A DNA stretch of 64,000 nt from Numida meleagris (Eukaryota > Chordata > Aves > Galliformes > Numididae): NCBI RefSeq assembly GCF_002078875.1, contig NC_034410.1:98292384-98356383 (forward strand), written 5' to 3'. Position 1 is the stretch's first letter; each line of letters opens with the position of its first letter. The notes under the pieces are model-generated. The model worked only from the letters and a program-made list of their open reading frames with translations, searched no databases and was not told the DNA's origin. The translations under genes were made by a program, and so were the position numbers. Shown one piece after another: positions 1 to 13,580 of the stretch.

Positions 1-1824
1 TCACTCACAGCCAGTTTTCCTCTGCAAGTTCCATCAGACATGAAAACGCTGGATATAGAGAGGCAGGGGAAAATGTGTCATTTGTGCAACCCACATGTAT
101 TCAAGAGGCTTCAATAGAATGAGAATCCTAACTTTTAGAGAGGATTTTGTGAGGAACTGTCTATCTCAAAGAATTGGGAAGTCTCCAGCCAGTATTATTC
201 TGGTCATGCTGGTCAGGATGTGGAGAGAGAGAGAAGGAGAGAAGGGAAAGGAAGAGAGAAAGTGATGCCAGCGCAGAGCTGGACTGGAGATCTTCAAGGA
301 GTGAAGGTGTCTCTTGTAATGGCCCTGGAGTAGACTGGCCTCAAAGCTTTGCCAGGGCCAGAGCAGTTTGTGGGTCAAGAAGGTAATCAACTTTCTGCGT
401 CTTTTCCGTTCTCTTTTCCCTCTTGCATTAAGGATATCCTTGGACAGAAAAGAAGCTAATTATTCATAAAGTTGGAAACATTGTTTTTTCTAAGAGCTTT
501 GAAAAAAATCTCCTATTAATCTAATTCTTAGATGCTAAAGAAGTATTTTAATTTATTGTGCTTATCTCTAATTTATTCTACTTCACTTTGGTAGAATAAA
601 ACAATTGAGAACCGAAGTTTTTTGTATGTATGAATACTGAACATCAGTCTTCACCTTACTGAAGAGGTGTTAGCTTTTTCCAGGCAGACCATATTTCTCA
701 AGCTGTTTGCTAATTCTACACTTGGTTTGCATTTGTGCTAATTTCCGCAGTAAAGAACTCAGATTTAGAGGCTTCTTGGTCCCCCTGGAACTTCTAAAAA
801 AAATTGGATACCACATTTGTTACAGTCCTCAGTTGCCCTGGGTTTCTTAAACCAGAGGTTCTGTAGCACTGTTATTAATTCAGCTATTTCATCCTTGAGA
901 TCTCTTGGAACTCTTGGGAGGACACAATCCAGGACTGGCAATTTGTTTTACTGTTCATTTTGTCAGTTTCACAGCTTTTCCTGCAGTCACTTCAACTTCA
1001 GACAGGCCCTTTGCTGAGCACTCTCCAAGAAGGAAGAATTTCTCTTCTTTTCTGCAGGGAAAGAATCTAAGGTAAAGGTTTTGTGAAGCATCAAATCCTG
1101 ATGATCCAGTGTCCCTACTAACTGCTCCCTACGTTTCTCCTCCTGATATGTTTGAAGGATTTAGTATGAGTTTTTATTTCAAACTCTGTTTTTATCTGCT
1201 TTATTTTTATTTTACATTTGATATGCCTGAGTTTTCTTCATTCACTTTCTTATATCATCTTTTTGAAAGCTATTTTCCTGATTATAGCAAGTTCCTTTCC
1301 TTGCCATTCTGTCTTTCTCTCATCTCTATTCAAGCCCTTCACGATAGAATGCAATACACATATAACCTACAAGAGTTTAAAATTCTTAGCTCTTCCTTTC
1401 GGTCTCCTTTTTCACATGCCTTTTCATTTTCATATAATTGTTTCTTTATGACTTCATGAATGACTTGTTCAGATGTGTAATCCTATTGTAAGTAAAAAGA
1501 AAACTGTATGAGGCCACAAATTATGTTTTCTCCCTCAGCATCAATACCCATATGCTAACACTAATAAAATTCAACAGAAATTAATTAGATGACTTTTTGA
1601 GTGGTGGTTGCATCAGTGATGATAGAGAATTATAGTCTAGATGAGATCTCCAGCTCAGGAAGTTGTTACCTAATTGCTGGAAACTAAGATGGTGTACCAA
1701 GGGAAATAGTACTTGTTATGTGTTCTCCATCATACATATATCTCTCCAAGAATACCAATGACTTTTCAAGATATCGAAGCAAGTAATTTTTTTTGGCATA
1801 ACTCCATATGCTTGGAAAAACTTA
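1..1824. other. A+T-rich non-coding DNA
   Basis: No gene or recognisable mobile element seen. It contains a purine-only GA-rich tract at about 219-262 and a T-rich, pyrimidine-biased stretch at about 1,110-1,450. The pyrimidine bias opens a 116-codon frame whose product is almost all Phe, Leu, Ser and Tyr, which is expected from T-rich DNA and is not evidence of coding. Confidence 0.6.
219..262 (+). repeat. GA-rich low-complexity tract
   Basis: The plus strand is almost entirely G and A across about 44 bases, as imperfect GA and GAA units. Such tracts are common in vertebrate introns and flanks. No further function can be read from it. Confidence 0.7.
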
Positions 1825-1985
1825 TCCAAAAGAGTGGTCGAGCAACCTGGAGGTGTTCAAGAAAAGTGTAGAAATGGCACTGAGGAACACGGTTTAGTGG
1901 AAACATTGCCAGTAGGTGGATGGTTGAACTAGATATCTTAGAAGTCTTCTCCAACCTTACTGATGCTACGATTCTGTGATTCTAT
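1825..1985 (+). mobile_element. CR1 LINE, 3'-end fragment
   Basis: This is a 5'-truncated CR1 retrotransposon covering the last C-terminal codons and the 3' UTR. The sequence reads through the typical 'GGAGGTGTTCAAG' coding end, a GGTTGAACTAGAT stretch and TCTCCAACCTTA. It ends in the octamer-type tail GATTCTGTGATTCTAT. CR1 lacks a poly-A tail and primes from this short repeat. Many substitutions suggest an old insertion. No coding capacity remains. Confidence 0.85.
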
Positions 1986-2145
1986 AAATCCATTAAAAAG
2001 AAAATGCTTCATTAAACTATTTGTATTTATCCAGAATTTTATTTCACAGGAAAAGAGAGAAAAAACTCTTAACATTATTCAACTGGTCATTTTAAAATGA
2101 ATTTTAAATTTAAAAATGTTTGCTACATTATGAAAAAAGGCAAAA

Positions 2146-2150
2146 CTAAT
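2146..2150 (+). repeat. Target-site duplication, left copy (CTAAT)
   Basis: The five bases CTAAT directly precede the TG that starts the LTR and recur directly after its terminal CA at 2,708-2,712. A 5-bp duplication is typical of integration by several avian endogenous retrovirus groups, including ERVL-like ones. Confidence 0.85.
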
Positions 2151-2707
2151 TGTCATGGTTTTATGATTTTTGGTAATTGGTATTCCACATCATAACATCA
2201 TGTAGTGTACTGGGAGTTAAAGAGTTAATGCTCCAGTTCTGTGGATTGTGGATAGTTCCAGGTACCTGGTCCTAAGAAGAACTACATTTCCCAGAGGATT
2301 TTGCTGCTCTGTTACCATTTTCTAGTCAGAGAGAAATGTAAAGCTGTTCATATATGATGAGACATTCTCTCTTCTCGTCCCGTCTCTCGTCCCAGCAGCA
2401 TCTCGCTCTCCAGCGGTCTCGCCTTCAGCAATTAGAGTAAAGCCTCTGCAATTTTTGGACACTCTCTCTCATTTTGTTGGATTTATTAGCTTAAATTGTA
2501 ATTATACTGTATTATATTGTGTTATTTTGCATTCCGATATCTTATTTAGTAAATTAGTTTGTTTCTCCTCAGATCGTTGCCGCTGTTTTGTTCTTAGGCC
2601 CATCTCCCTACCCTTTTTAACTTTTCCCTTTCCCGAGGCGTGGGTCCATGGGTCCCCCGCCCCAATAGTCATGGAACTGGTCCAAACCTGCCCATAAACT
2701 GCTGACA
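2151..2707 (+). mobile_element. Solo LTR of an endogenous retrovirus
   Basis: A 557-bp element starts TGTCATGG, ends GCTGACA and is flanked by perfect CTAAT duplications. A promoter-like U3 with a TATATATGA box lies near 2,350, followed by a pyrimidine- and CG-richer leader. An AGTAAAGCCTCTG motif near 2,438 resembles the R/U5 polyadenylation zone, which supports plus orientation. No gag, pol or env sequence adjoins it, so it is best explained as a solo LTR left by recombination between the two LTRs of a provirus. The family is not certain; the TSD length and TGTCATGG start suggest an ERVL-like group. Open frames inside are chance. Confidence 0.85.
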
Positions 2708-2712
2708 CTAAT
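2708..2712 (+). repeat. Target-site duplication, right copy (CTAAT)
   Basis: This exactly matches the five bases before the LTR start. It confirms both element ends and shows no rearrangement since insertion. Confidence 0.85.
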
Positions 2713-3005
2713 GTAAAACAATTTTGTTGCAACATAGTTTTTACTGATTCAAAAGTATTTTTTCTTCCAATATCTTCATTTCAGAAATGTTTTTGTCAAT
2801 ATTTGATACTTTCAGAACATCACAGGTTTTGTAGTCTTAAAAACCTTTTACAAATCAGAACATTAAAAGCCTTGTAAATACAAGCAGCGTCAAGAATGCA
2901 CAAAATACTGAGTTTTTCTCAGCACATGAGAAGAAATTTGGCTATACTGGAATGAAAGGATACTACCTTTGGTACTTTCTTGCAGTTTCTATTATGAAAC
3001 ATATT

Positions 3006-3025
3006 GGGGGGAGGGAGGGGGAGGG
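3006..3025 (+). other. Putative G-quadruplex motif
   Basis: Four runs of guanine (6, 3, 5 and 3) are separated by single adenines, within 20 bases. One-nucleotide loops give among the most stable parallel G-quadruplexes known in vitro. The motif stands alone in A+T-rich DNA about 300 bp downstream of the solo LTR, and is followed by a short CACACACA stretch. Whether it folds or matters in vivo is unknown. Confidence 0.8.
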
Positions 3026-4640
3026 CAACACACACAAAAAAAGCAAATTTAAAAGCAAGCTACATCCAGGATGTAACTCAAAACACTTCTGTCATATATT
3101 ACGCTGTTCCCTTTCCAGTCACAATCTACTAAGTTCTATTACAACTTGATTTCACTTTTGTGTCTGAGTAATGATTATTTCCTTGAAGGAGCCTAGTTAC
3201 CTCGCTCAGCTTTCATCCTGTTAGAAATGGCCAAGATTTTGGAATTCATGTGATTATTAATGTGAACTGACCTTGAAGCTCTTTACTGGTCATCAGTCTG
3301 GAGGAACACACACAGTGTTTGTTATGATTGTGGACTGTTTTTGATGGTCTGCCCATGCCACCTGCTCCAGTGGTCACTCCCGTGAATTTGGGAGAGCCTG
3401 TTTATTTGACTTGCTGTGGAATGTAAAAATTCTCAATTACATAGTAAATCTTAACTGCGATTGTACAGTGACCTCCTAACTGCTGTAAAAGACATATCTT
3501 GTAGTTGCTCTTTTGTTAACCAGAAGAATATACTGACTTTAACAAATACAAGAAAATAGCATAATCAATAATTTTATATTTTCAGACATGTCTTGACTAC
3601 AAAAATATAAATTCCTATGTAGAGAAGCAGAAATCTGATCATTCTTAAAAAGCATTTTATGCCTTTGAACAGAGCAGTATGACTGAGATAGAAAACTGCC
3701 TTTAAAATCAAATATGTTGCTGTAAAATGAAAGTATGAAATGGAGTCAATTTGTTTATGTTCAGTAAACACTAAAGTTGCAAAAGAGGCTCAGTACTTTT
3801 AGTGAAAGACCTCTCAACTTACTATGAAACAAAAAGTCAAGTTAACATTCAGCCTGTGTTGAGAGACTTGGGCATTTGCCTGAAAGGAAACTTACTGTGC
3901 ACGTTTATTTGCATGGGGCATTTTCTCCCAGTGAAAGAATTACATCAGTAATTTTATAACCAGCCCTCCAGTAATACCATGAGTGCAGATGCTTGAGGAG
4001 GTGTACATACTTCAGAATCCATGGGGCTGAGATTGTTCTTCTCCTGGGGTTCTGCCTCACTTAAAATGAAAGCTTTTTTGAAAGAAATCAATTTATATTG
4101 GCAAAAATTATCAGCAGAAGTGATGGGTTTGCCTCCACTTTCAGTCATTACGTGAAGTCTGCCTTTCTATATTTCTGTGTTTTCTGTGGAGCCTCGAGCC
4201 ATCTCTGCTGGTTTGGCTGTAAAGCTGTTACTCAGCTGTCAACTTGTACAGGGATATTTTTAATAGCTGAGATATCTCATGGTAAGTCTTCTTAGGTTTC
4301 CAGGAAATACTTGTTTTGCCTTGGATGTGCTCAAGTGAGCAGCACAGTTGTTAGTGCAGTGACTCGATACTAGCTATCATCGTATCTGTTAAATTGATGG
4401 TTTCCCTTACCATCAGGAGATCAGAGACTGCAGCGTTCAAAGCACTGCCTCAGTTTATTGACTCTAAGTCTTGCACCCTGCCTAGTACTTTACTTCTCCT
4501 TTTTCTCTACTGTTAGACTTGTGCCCACCTGCCTCCTCTGCTCTTGCTCAAGCTTGGAAGCAAGAGGCAGGGCCAGCAGCCGCAGCACAGGAGGCCACTG
4601 TCATACCTCCACAGCCCAACCCTAAGTAACAAACAACAAT

Positions 4641-4662
4641 TCTCTCTCTTTCTCTCTCTCTT
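4641..4662 (+). repeat. TC dinucleotide repeat
   Basis: An imperfect (TC)n microsatellite of about 22 bases, interrupted by single TT steps. Confidence 0.85.
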
Positions 4663-7600
4663 GAATTATTGCTTGGAAGATTCTCTCTATCACAGCAAGG
4701 GCAGAATGAAGACTCACATTGTCACACAACTGTAAGAAAGGTAGCTTCAAGAAAGGGAGGAAATATATGTGAGTGTTCAGTTTCATCCACTGAATCTCAT
4801 TCAGACAACTCAATGAGCACGTGTTTCTCTAAGCCAGGGATAAATCCATTGATGTTATCAATCCTATTAGCAGATTTACCTGTTAGTTTTAACTGATTTT
4901 AAACCCATAAATGTCCAATTAAAGTAAATGATGCTGATGATGTAGACATTTAACGCACAGTCCAGTCAAGATGTACACAATCAATCTCTCTGCTGGGCCA
5001 AGACCACAGTATTCACTGTCTGACAGCTTTATCACATGTGATAAGGTACACAATTAAATATACTTATAGGTATATATCTGAATCAATCTTCTACTGTTTG
5101 GAGAATAAATATTTCGAAGGAAATTTATTTAGCTTTTACAAAAAATACTTTTTCTCATCCTACACCCAAACAAAATTTTCCCTTCGTCAAAAAATGACCT
5201 GGATTGTCCCAGTATTTCCCTTCTTATAGACTAATAGATCTTTTACAGTTGGAACAGCTAACAATTTTAAACTTGAGAGAAAAATTCAATAATGATTTTA
5301 GAGAAAGTGTAGTTATGTTTCACAAAAACATATGGCATGCACTATTGTGTGAGTGCATTCACAGCTTTGAAATCTACAGCCTTTTAATGACTCCTGCAAT
5401 CCACTTATTGTAGTCATAAATTTCGTAATGTCAGATAAAACATTTTTAGATGAATTCTCAAAGAGGAACTATGCAATTTAATAAGGTGTTTATATAAATA
5501 CTATGCTAACAAATGGAAATAATTTCCTGGTTAAATGTGGTACTAGTTTTATAGGGGGGTGGTCAGTAAATCTCTGCTTCTGACTCAGGAGAAAAGCACA
5601 CTAAATTATATATGATGATTACTGGAAGTTGAATGGAAGAAGTGCATATTTAACAACCAAACAAAAAATGCCTAGAAGCATGCAAAGAATTAACAGAGGA
5701 GCTAGGAGTTCTTAGTAGGACAATTTTCATTAATAAAAGGTCAATGAATGTATTTATTATATTGAAATAGAATCTGTGCACATCATACACATTTATACTG
5801 TTGACATATCTAACATGACATTAAAAAAAATCCAATAACAATTAGAAATAGTGAAGGTAACAAATCAAATGACTATTGCATTTTAAAATTGTAACGCAGA
5901 ATACCTGACATGACTGAAATCTAGTCAGACTTTCTGCTGGATAAGAGGAGTTTGCTCTACAGAAAATCATATTTGTGGAAATGGTCATCATAAAGTTTTA
6001 ATCAATGTGCATTAAAATCATGAAATAGAGCACGAATATTAAAGAGAACATATGTGGAACAATGATATGCATAGAACAAATCTAGTCATAAAAGCATCTG
6101 CTACATGGCTCTAATAAGCAAGATTACTTCAAGGACCTTTATTTCTGAAGAAACTGGAGTTACTTACAGTCACAGAGAAACAAAGCAGTGGATTTTTCTT
6201 CTGATGGGCAAATTACTAATAGTTTTGTAGTTATCCGAGGATGCTCAATAAGAGTGAATGACGTAATTTATAGGAGCCATCTTTGCTTATTCCATCATTA
6301 CAGTTCATTCATATTTTCAGTAAAGCCACCCTGTGGTATGCCAAAGTAACGAATACCCAGTAACAGTTTCTGCATGTATAATGGTTTATATTCATTAATC
6401 TATATTCTCAGGTGTACTGACTGACATTTAACACTCTTGCACCACTTGAAAAGAAAAATAAAAAATAGAGGGATTTACTGAATAAGCTTAAATGCCGAAT
6501 AAGATTTACTCATAGGTGAATAAGCCATAGATCTATTCAATACTGATGTAATTTAATGGCATGTATCAACTGGCAATTTAACCTTGACATATTCACCAAA
6601 ATAATTGTTTATGTAGCTAAATATTTAGAACATGTTCTAACAGCCACTAAATGTTCTGGGATAACTCTAAAAGACTTTGCTGAGATCTACGTCAACCTTA
6701 AAAAATCCATCATTTTGAGAAAGAACGACTCGTCCTCTCACAGCATTTTTTTCTGCCACTCAATTAGAAAAATGTTTAGTATAAAAGCTATGGACAGTTT
6801 ATAGTGCAAGGTTCTTTCAATAACTCTTGAAATATTTATCTATCTCTAACAATACAAGATGTATATAATTAAATATTAAAGATGAAGGTGCTATAATTTA
6901 GACTGTAATGCTAAAGGTACATTAGTACTGAGATACCATCTGGTCACAGTCATTAAATACCCAGACCAATCTAACAACTCACATACGCACATGCAGTTGG
7001 TAGTAGGTTTTTCTCCTGCAGAAGTACTTTAATTTCTTAAGGAACACCTCTGAATTGTGGTACTGTTATTTTCAAATGTCTGTATAAAGGTAAATGTGGA
7101 AACTCTGGGAAGAAGCTTTTCTTTCAGACATCAAAATCTTTCAGAAAAACAGCTACAGTTACTAATATGCTGACAGTGTTTTTGCTTTTTTTTTGCACAG
7201 GAAAACACATTTTTTTAAACATCAACAGAGAAAAAGTGAGAATACAGAGCAGCTGTCCTTCACCAAGGGACAGATTTATTTTCCGCAGATAAAATGTATG
7301 ATTATAATTAATGAAGGAATGTAGAGTAAGGAATAATTAAGAATTAATATTGTGAAAAAATACTTACCAATAAATCATGGGTTATTAAACATCATAACTA
7401 AACATTTCTGTTTAACATGATGGATTGTAGGAAAGAATATTAGTTATAACACTGTCATTGGTCATGTATTGCAAAAAAATAATTTTCTGAGAGACTGGAA
7501 AAATGATTGATGCTAATCTATTTGCAAAAGTAAATGTGAATGGTCCCCAAATTTCTCTTCACAAAATTATACACCATATTCTTTTGAGAAAAAATAATTG

Positions 7601-9312
7601 CAAAGCCAAATGCTTTTTAAGATTCTTTTGCCAGTGCTCTGCTTGTAGTAGATGATGACTTCCTTTTGTATTAGGTGAAGGTATACAGAAAGATATGCAA
7701 CACTTTCATATTGCAGAGACCTCTGCAAAAATGGAATGCGAAGTGAAAGCTGATACTAGCATTTATAAGCTATAAAATTTTACTGTTTGCATTATACGAA
7801 TTGCCTTGTAATTGCAAGAAAATAGCGTATATTAATTTGCTAATAATTCCTGGTACAATCTTCTACATATCCTTTTACGTCATAATACTTCTTCCAAACT
7901 TATTTACTCATGTAAACCCCCATAAAGTCTGTGTAGCAATTAATCACTTAAATTGTCTGTAGGTAAGTGGTCATTTCCTGTGATGTTTCATGTGAGTTTC
8001 AACAGTGAGGAGTTGTTTAGCTCAGAAGCGTTTCAGTCTGCACTTAACTGCAAGATTTTCTATAACGCAAAAAGATGCTCTCTTTGGGAGAATGATCTAT
8101 ATGTGAGGTTTAATTTCTTTTCAGCACAGTCCCTTAACATCCTGACTCTCATTTCCAAGACCCAGACACAACATGAGACTGTCTTGCTCTCTCTGAGGGT
8201 GAAACTGCAGATTTCCTTCCTGGCTTAATTTCGGAAGTTACAGACAGCAGCCTTGGCCTCCTGAGTGCTGCTGAACCCAATGTACCTAATTTGTAATTTT
8301 AGTAGTGTTTGACAAGTTTTAATTTTATGTTGCAAAGCTGAAGACACTACTCTGAAAACACATGCTCCAAATGAGAGGACATTTAAAAAGCAGCATTCAG
8401 AGACTTGCATTGGGGGTGGTTTATTCCAGCAAGTAAAATCTTTAGTAAAATAGTTTTCTTTTTTTTTTTTCGAATACAAAGAATATTTTGCAGGGAGGAT
8501 TACTCATGTCTCAGAAGGAGTGAGGAAAGCAACATGGGTCTGGAGTAGTTTCAGTGAGAGACCTAAGCAGAGCTGCATCCTGACACCTGAAAAAAGGAAA
8601 TTCCGTTGTATTTTTACAACTTTCACGAGCTTCAGAATTTAAGATATAGAGACACATCCTTTTGGTTTGTATAAGTTTCTTAAAATCAGGATGTTCCTGT
8701 GTTCTGCATGGATTGCAGAAATAATTCTGAATGCCTCATTATCTGCCAGCAGAATATACTAATAGGAGCTCTGTCCTCTATTATCAGAGCTCATACAAAA
8801 TGTATGTTCACTGCCAAAAATTATTGCTTACCTGTGGCAAATCCTCTGGTGCTCCTCATTCTTCTACCACCTGTAAATTATGGGTTCATGGGCCCCATAA
8901 ATATGATCTATGCTAAATAATAATGTTGCAGGGATACTCTATGTCCCAGTGAGGCAGTAGCTCAGCTTTATTCTCATCTGTAAGCAGCTGGATGATTTGG
9001 CTCTTTTACTAGTATATGAGTTCAACTGTTGGCCAAACAAGGTCTGACCTCTCACTGTCTCTCTTCCCTCCATCTCAGCTGATGAAGTGGGTGCTTCCTC
9101 CTCACCTTTTTCCACAGAACCAATGAGGGCAGCTCTGTTTCTACCCTTGTGACAAGCTCATCTAGCACTGATTTAGCTTGTATTGGCAACAACGTGGTTT
9201 TTGCTGGGAGAGTTTGTAGGGACTTCCCTAAATAAAATAAGCTGAGTGGGAATTTAAGATTTTGCTAGTCTAACTGGTGCATGCAGACCAGTAGGCTGAA
9301 ATTATATACCAG

Positions 9313-9334
9313 TATTTATTTATTTATTTATTTA
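9313..9334 (+). repeat. TATT tetranucleotide repeat
   Basis: About five and a half uninterrupted units of TATT. A simple microsatellite. Confidence 0.9.
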
Positions 9335-12300
9335 ATGCATAGTTGTGAGAGATGTGAACCTTGCATTGCTAAGCAGGAAAGTACTGAAAGAGAAGGCTAT
9401 GGGTATAATGGCTTGTCATTAATGCTTTTAAGATAGAATCCAGGCTAGGTCTAGACCCTGATCTTTCTCCTCCTTCTGACAATCAGGCCTTTTCTTACTG
9501 CCCACACAATGTCCTTGGACTTAGAACTAATGATTTTCCCACCTGCCTTCCTGCTAACCTGCTTTGCCCACGCTTGCATCCACAGCCCAGCAGTTGCAAT
9601 GGCCATTGTCTGTGTTCAAAGCCTCCTGCTCTCACTGGAGTCAAGAAGGGAGACAGAGAAGGGGGAGAAACTCTCTGAAACCTGTTAAAGGTGAGCTAGG
9701 ATTTGATTTGTCTTGAGTGAGTGTTCGAAAATAGCTCTCTGATTAGCTGTTAAATCCTAAATTCATAGGATTTTGTGTTGCAAAATATTTTGCAGAGATG
9801 TTTCAGTGCTGTTTACCTGTGTGCATGATCATGTGCTCTCATAGAAGCATGTCAATGAACTCTTACATTTAAGTGCACTTATATTTGGGAAACGTATTTG
9901 CTTTAATTTGGTGTAACTTCTACTTATTTCATTTACTGGTGATCATTCATGATGACACCATCAATATAATTCAATCACCACCTTATTAACAAGAGGAATC
10001 ATGAAAAAGTAGACTGGTATTCTTAATAGGTAACACTGAATTTCCTGACCTGACTTGTCATGCACTATTTTATTACAAAGCTGATTGACATTTTTCTGGT
10101 TACTGTTTACTTAAAGATCAGCTTTCTGCTGGAGACTAAACAATGTATAATCCCCATAGAAACACGAGCTGCTTATATTAAAGTCAGATGTGATGTAAAA
10201 GGGAGAGCTTCTGTTATTCTTGGCTCAGCAATATGCGATTATGGTAATTTCTACGAGCATACTCAGTGCCTGTACTTTTGTGACAGAACAGAAGGGGCCT
10301 ATGCTTGGCCTTTTCTCCTCCATTAGTGACAGGAGACTGAACTGCTTTAATGCAGACTAGAAACTTGCTGCCTCAGAGATGCCCTCATTGGCACTTGAGA
10401 GAGAGAGGAAGTGCATGGAGAGTTTTAGAAAGCAAAGTGTTTTATTATGCACTGAGGCACTTAGGTACATGAACACAGAGGTCATTGCTCTTCCCAAGTG
10501 GCTGACGTCTTCCTCACATTAATGTCTAGCTCAAAGAATGAGTTTGCTAAAATCTTGATAATAGCTGCAGTTCCAGATAAGTCTAGCAAATTCCTAATAG
10601 AAGGTCAAAAATCACTGTCAAGAGCAACACACAGAACTGTAGGGAGCTTGCATATGACCCCATAGTTCATAAAGAATTCTTGTGAATATCAGGTATGAGT
10701 GAAAGTTTCAAGTATGTGACTAGATCTGTTGAAATAATGCTGCAGAATGAAAACCAAGGGATTTTTTTTTAATATTGCTATCCTCTAGTCTCAGCTTTGC
10801 AAGGAGAAATAAACAAAAAACCCTTGCTTTGCATGCTGATGGTGAGGATGTTGGATTCCCCACAGCCACCCCACAAACATGAAGTATGAGGCAGAGTATC
10901 ATCCATGTTCACAGGAAAAAATACCTCAGGTCTTGCAATTTGTATTTCTTCTCAGCAGAGTAATTGAGAGCAAATAAAATTAGACTAGAATTAAGCTTTT
11001 CTCTCCACCTAAATAGGAACAACATGAAAAACAGGAGATAAGTAATTTCTTTGCCAGACATGAGATTCTTGTTACATTTGCCAGAGCTATCAGAGTAATA
11101 ATATTGTTTCTATTGTCATAGACATCATTAAACAGAGAACCTACATTGTGCCTGGAATACACATTTCCTGAGTCATAATCACCATTAATGTGAATGACAA
11201 TTATTCATATCTCAGTCTTAATTCAATGAAACTCTTAATATTTTCTAGCACCTAATGTTGATTTGCTAGGTGATATTGCAGAACGATGTTGTTTTTTTCT
11301 TCAAACAATCAACAACCAAAACTGAAAATGGAATATGCATAAGGCCAAAATTAAAATGTTCTGAAAAACTGGCATTTCTTTCAGCAGGTTCGGGTCTATA
11401 ATATGTCCTATGTTCCCAGAAGGAGATGGTCACCCATGCCCAGACAGAAAATACAAGGCTCAGGATGAGCTGTTTGCTACATCCAAACATCCACCTCTGT
11501 TGGAAAAATGAAATACTTTCAAACTTCTGAAAATAATATGATGCAGTGGGGGAGTTCAAGTATTACTTTGTTTGTTTGTTTGTTTTTTGGAAGTGGCCAA
11601 AATCCTTGCTCTCAAATGGGATAATTGTGTAGACTGTGTTGAAGCATTAGCCACATTACTGATGCACAATTGTTAGATAATACAAATATCATTTAAATAT
11701 TTGATGAATTTTGAAAAGTACTGTCACTAATGCTTACTAACCCTCAGTATTTTCACTGCGTGGAGTTAAGTGTAACCACATTATATTTATGTCAAAAACA
11801 TGTAAGTTATTTATATTTCCCATCTCTGAGCACTGTGCTCTCAGAAGCCTTGTTTTCCACTCTGAATGTTTCTAATCATGACTCATCAGCTGACTGAGTA
11901 AAATGATTTCAATTTAAACAGATAAGAGAAAAAATACCTTAATACCATTTAATGTCTTAGAACCCACTCTTCTGCATATTTCTGCAAAGTTTGTGTAAGA
12001 TCTCTGTTACTAGGTTGATTCAGGTCCTAGAGATGTGATATTTTACTTTTATGACTCTATGTAATCCTTTGCCCTGTTGTTCAAGATGCATTGTCCTCTG
12101 ACTCACAACAAGTGATGAATTGCAGGGTAGTGTTGCCAATTTTCCAGTATACACTAGATGAGAGATATAAACAATCATATCTTCATAACAGTAACGTGAA
12201 CTAAGCTCAACAAAACTGAAGTAAAACCTATAATTTAACAGACAAAATTTCTTCTTACAGACTATGATTCAGTATTTCCCTCAGGTCCCATATTTGAAAT

Positions 12301-12840
12301 ATTGAGTATAAAAAATGCGGAATCAATTTCTATGAGCAACAAAGCAACAAAGGCCAAATCTGAATAGCATTAATCTGTACATAGGCACAGGCATGTATGA
12401 AAATAAATACATGCATAAGCTGTCAGTATTATTAGTATTCCGCAGAATATGATAACACAGAGCCATAATTTCTTTAGCCCTCATATACCTTTTTGCTATG
12501 AGGCTATTTTTTATTGCAGATTCAACAGCTCTGTACCTTAAATCAGGAAATTCTCTTTTTGACAGCCTTTTGTTACCCTGAGTTTCTAAGAAACCCTACA
12601 GATATTTTCTTTTTCCTCAGAGCTTTATTAATGCATTTTATTTTAAACGTTGTAAGAACATTACAACTAGGTCACAATTTTTGTGTGTCTTAGAGCCTGG
12701 CGTTAACTAATGGGCTACTAAGAGGCGCCAGGACTGCTTTGCAAACTTTCTATCTTCAGCTCTATTCTCTTCTGCTCCTGCAAAACTCTGTAGTTGTGGA
12801 TCAAAAACCTCAAATTATCCTTTAAACTGAGATTTTTGGG

Positions 12841-12887
12841 GAAAAAAAGCAAAAAACAAAACAAAAACAGAACAAACAAAACAACCC
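12841..12887 (+). repeat. A-rich (CAAA)n-like low-complexity tract
   Basis: The plus strand is almost wholly A and C in imperfect CAAA and CAAAA units across 47 bases. No adjoining element shows that this is a retrotransposon tail. Confidence 0.75.
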
Positions 12888-13169
12888 ACCACATAGATCA
12901 GTAGGGAAAGAACTACAGATATATACAAATATATAAGTATGCGAAAATGCAGAAACGCTGATGCCTGCACATGCAGATTTTGGATGAATTCCACCTCATT
13001 CATGAGTCTTCCCCTCTGCCCCACTGTGTTCTTTTGAGTGGCAAATGTCACCTTTCACTACGTTTGACCCTGAAACGTTCATGTTTCTCTGAAAAGGTAT
13101 AACCCTCAGTCATTATTACTTTTAGGCACCATAATATTACCTACCAGGGCAGCTTAGCAGAGCTGAAAT

Positions 13170-13580
13170 CTCTGTGAAGAAGAGGGTTTCTCCTAAGGAG
13201 AAGAGAAAATGGAATCAAAAGTCAGAGTGAAGGAAAGCTTTGAAAGTGAAGTAAAAAATATGAGGAGACATGAAGAACATGCTGTACCATTGTAGACAGA
13301 TTGGAAGCAATGATTTTTGGCTATAATGCTTTGGTTGGACTGAATAGAAGACTACAGAATAAGGATTTGAAATACCAGGTTACAGTATGTGTGAGAAGTC
13401 GTGAATAACCGTGCAGGTGACAACAGAGAGGAAGCTGACATGGTACAATGAAAAGATCAATTATGAAAAGGTGAAGAGAGAAGAATTGAAAATAACACAA
13501 AATCAAGCATTGTAGTGATAAAAGAAAATAACGGAGTAAGCTGTTAGATAAAAGAAGGGAAAAGAGAGCATTATTTAAGC
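13170..13580 (+). other. Purine-biased strand-asymmetric block
   Basis: For about 400 bases the plus strand is strongly enriched in A and G, with few pyrimidine runs and many GAAG, AGGA and GAAA words. The bias suppresses stop codons on the minus strand and opens a 100-codon frame. It is not a simple repeat. It could be a degraded element or strand-biased unique DNA. Confidence 0.5.

Larger units (their letters stand above)
2713..9312. other. A+T-rich unique DNA, no gene seen
   Basis: About 6.6 kb without a convincing exon or mobile element. Open frames are under 100 codons and their translations are rich in Phe, Ile, Lys and Asn, as expected from A+T-rich DNA. It holds the G-run motif at 3,006-3,025, a TC repeat at 4,641-4,662 and a T12 run at 8,459-8,470. 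Confidence 0.6.

Noticed and set aside
1109..1459. 116-codon plus-strand open frame
   Set aside because: The translation is dominated by Phe, Ser, Leu and Tyr, as expected from a T-rich strand. No domain and no splice sites.
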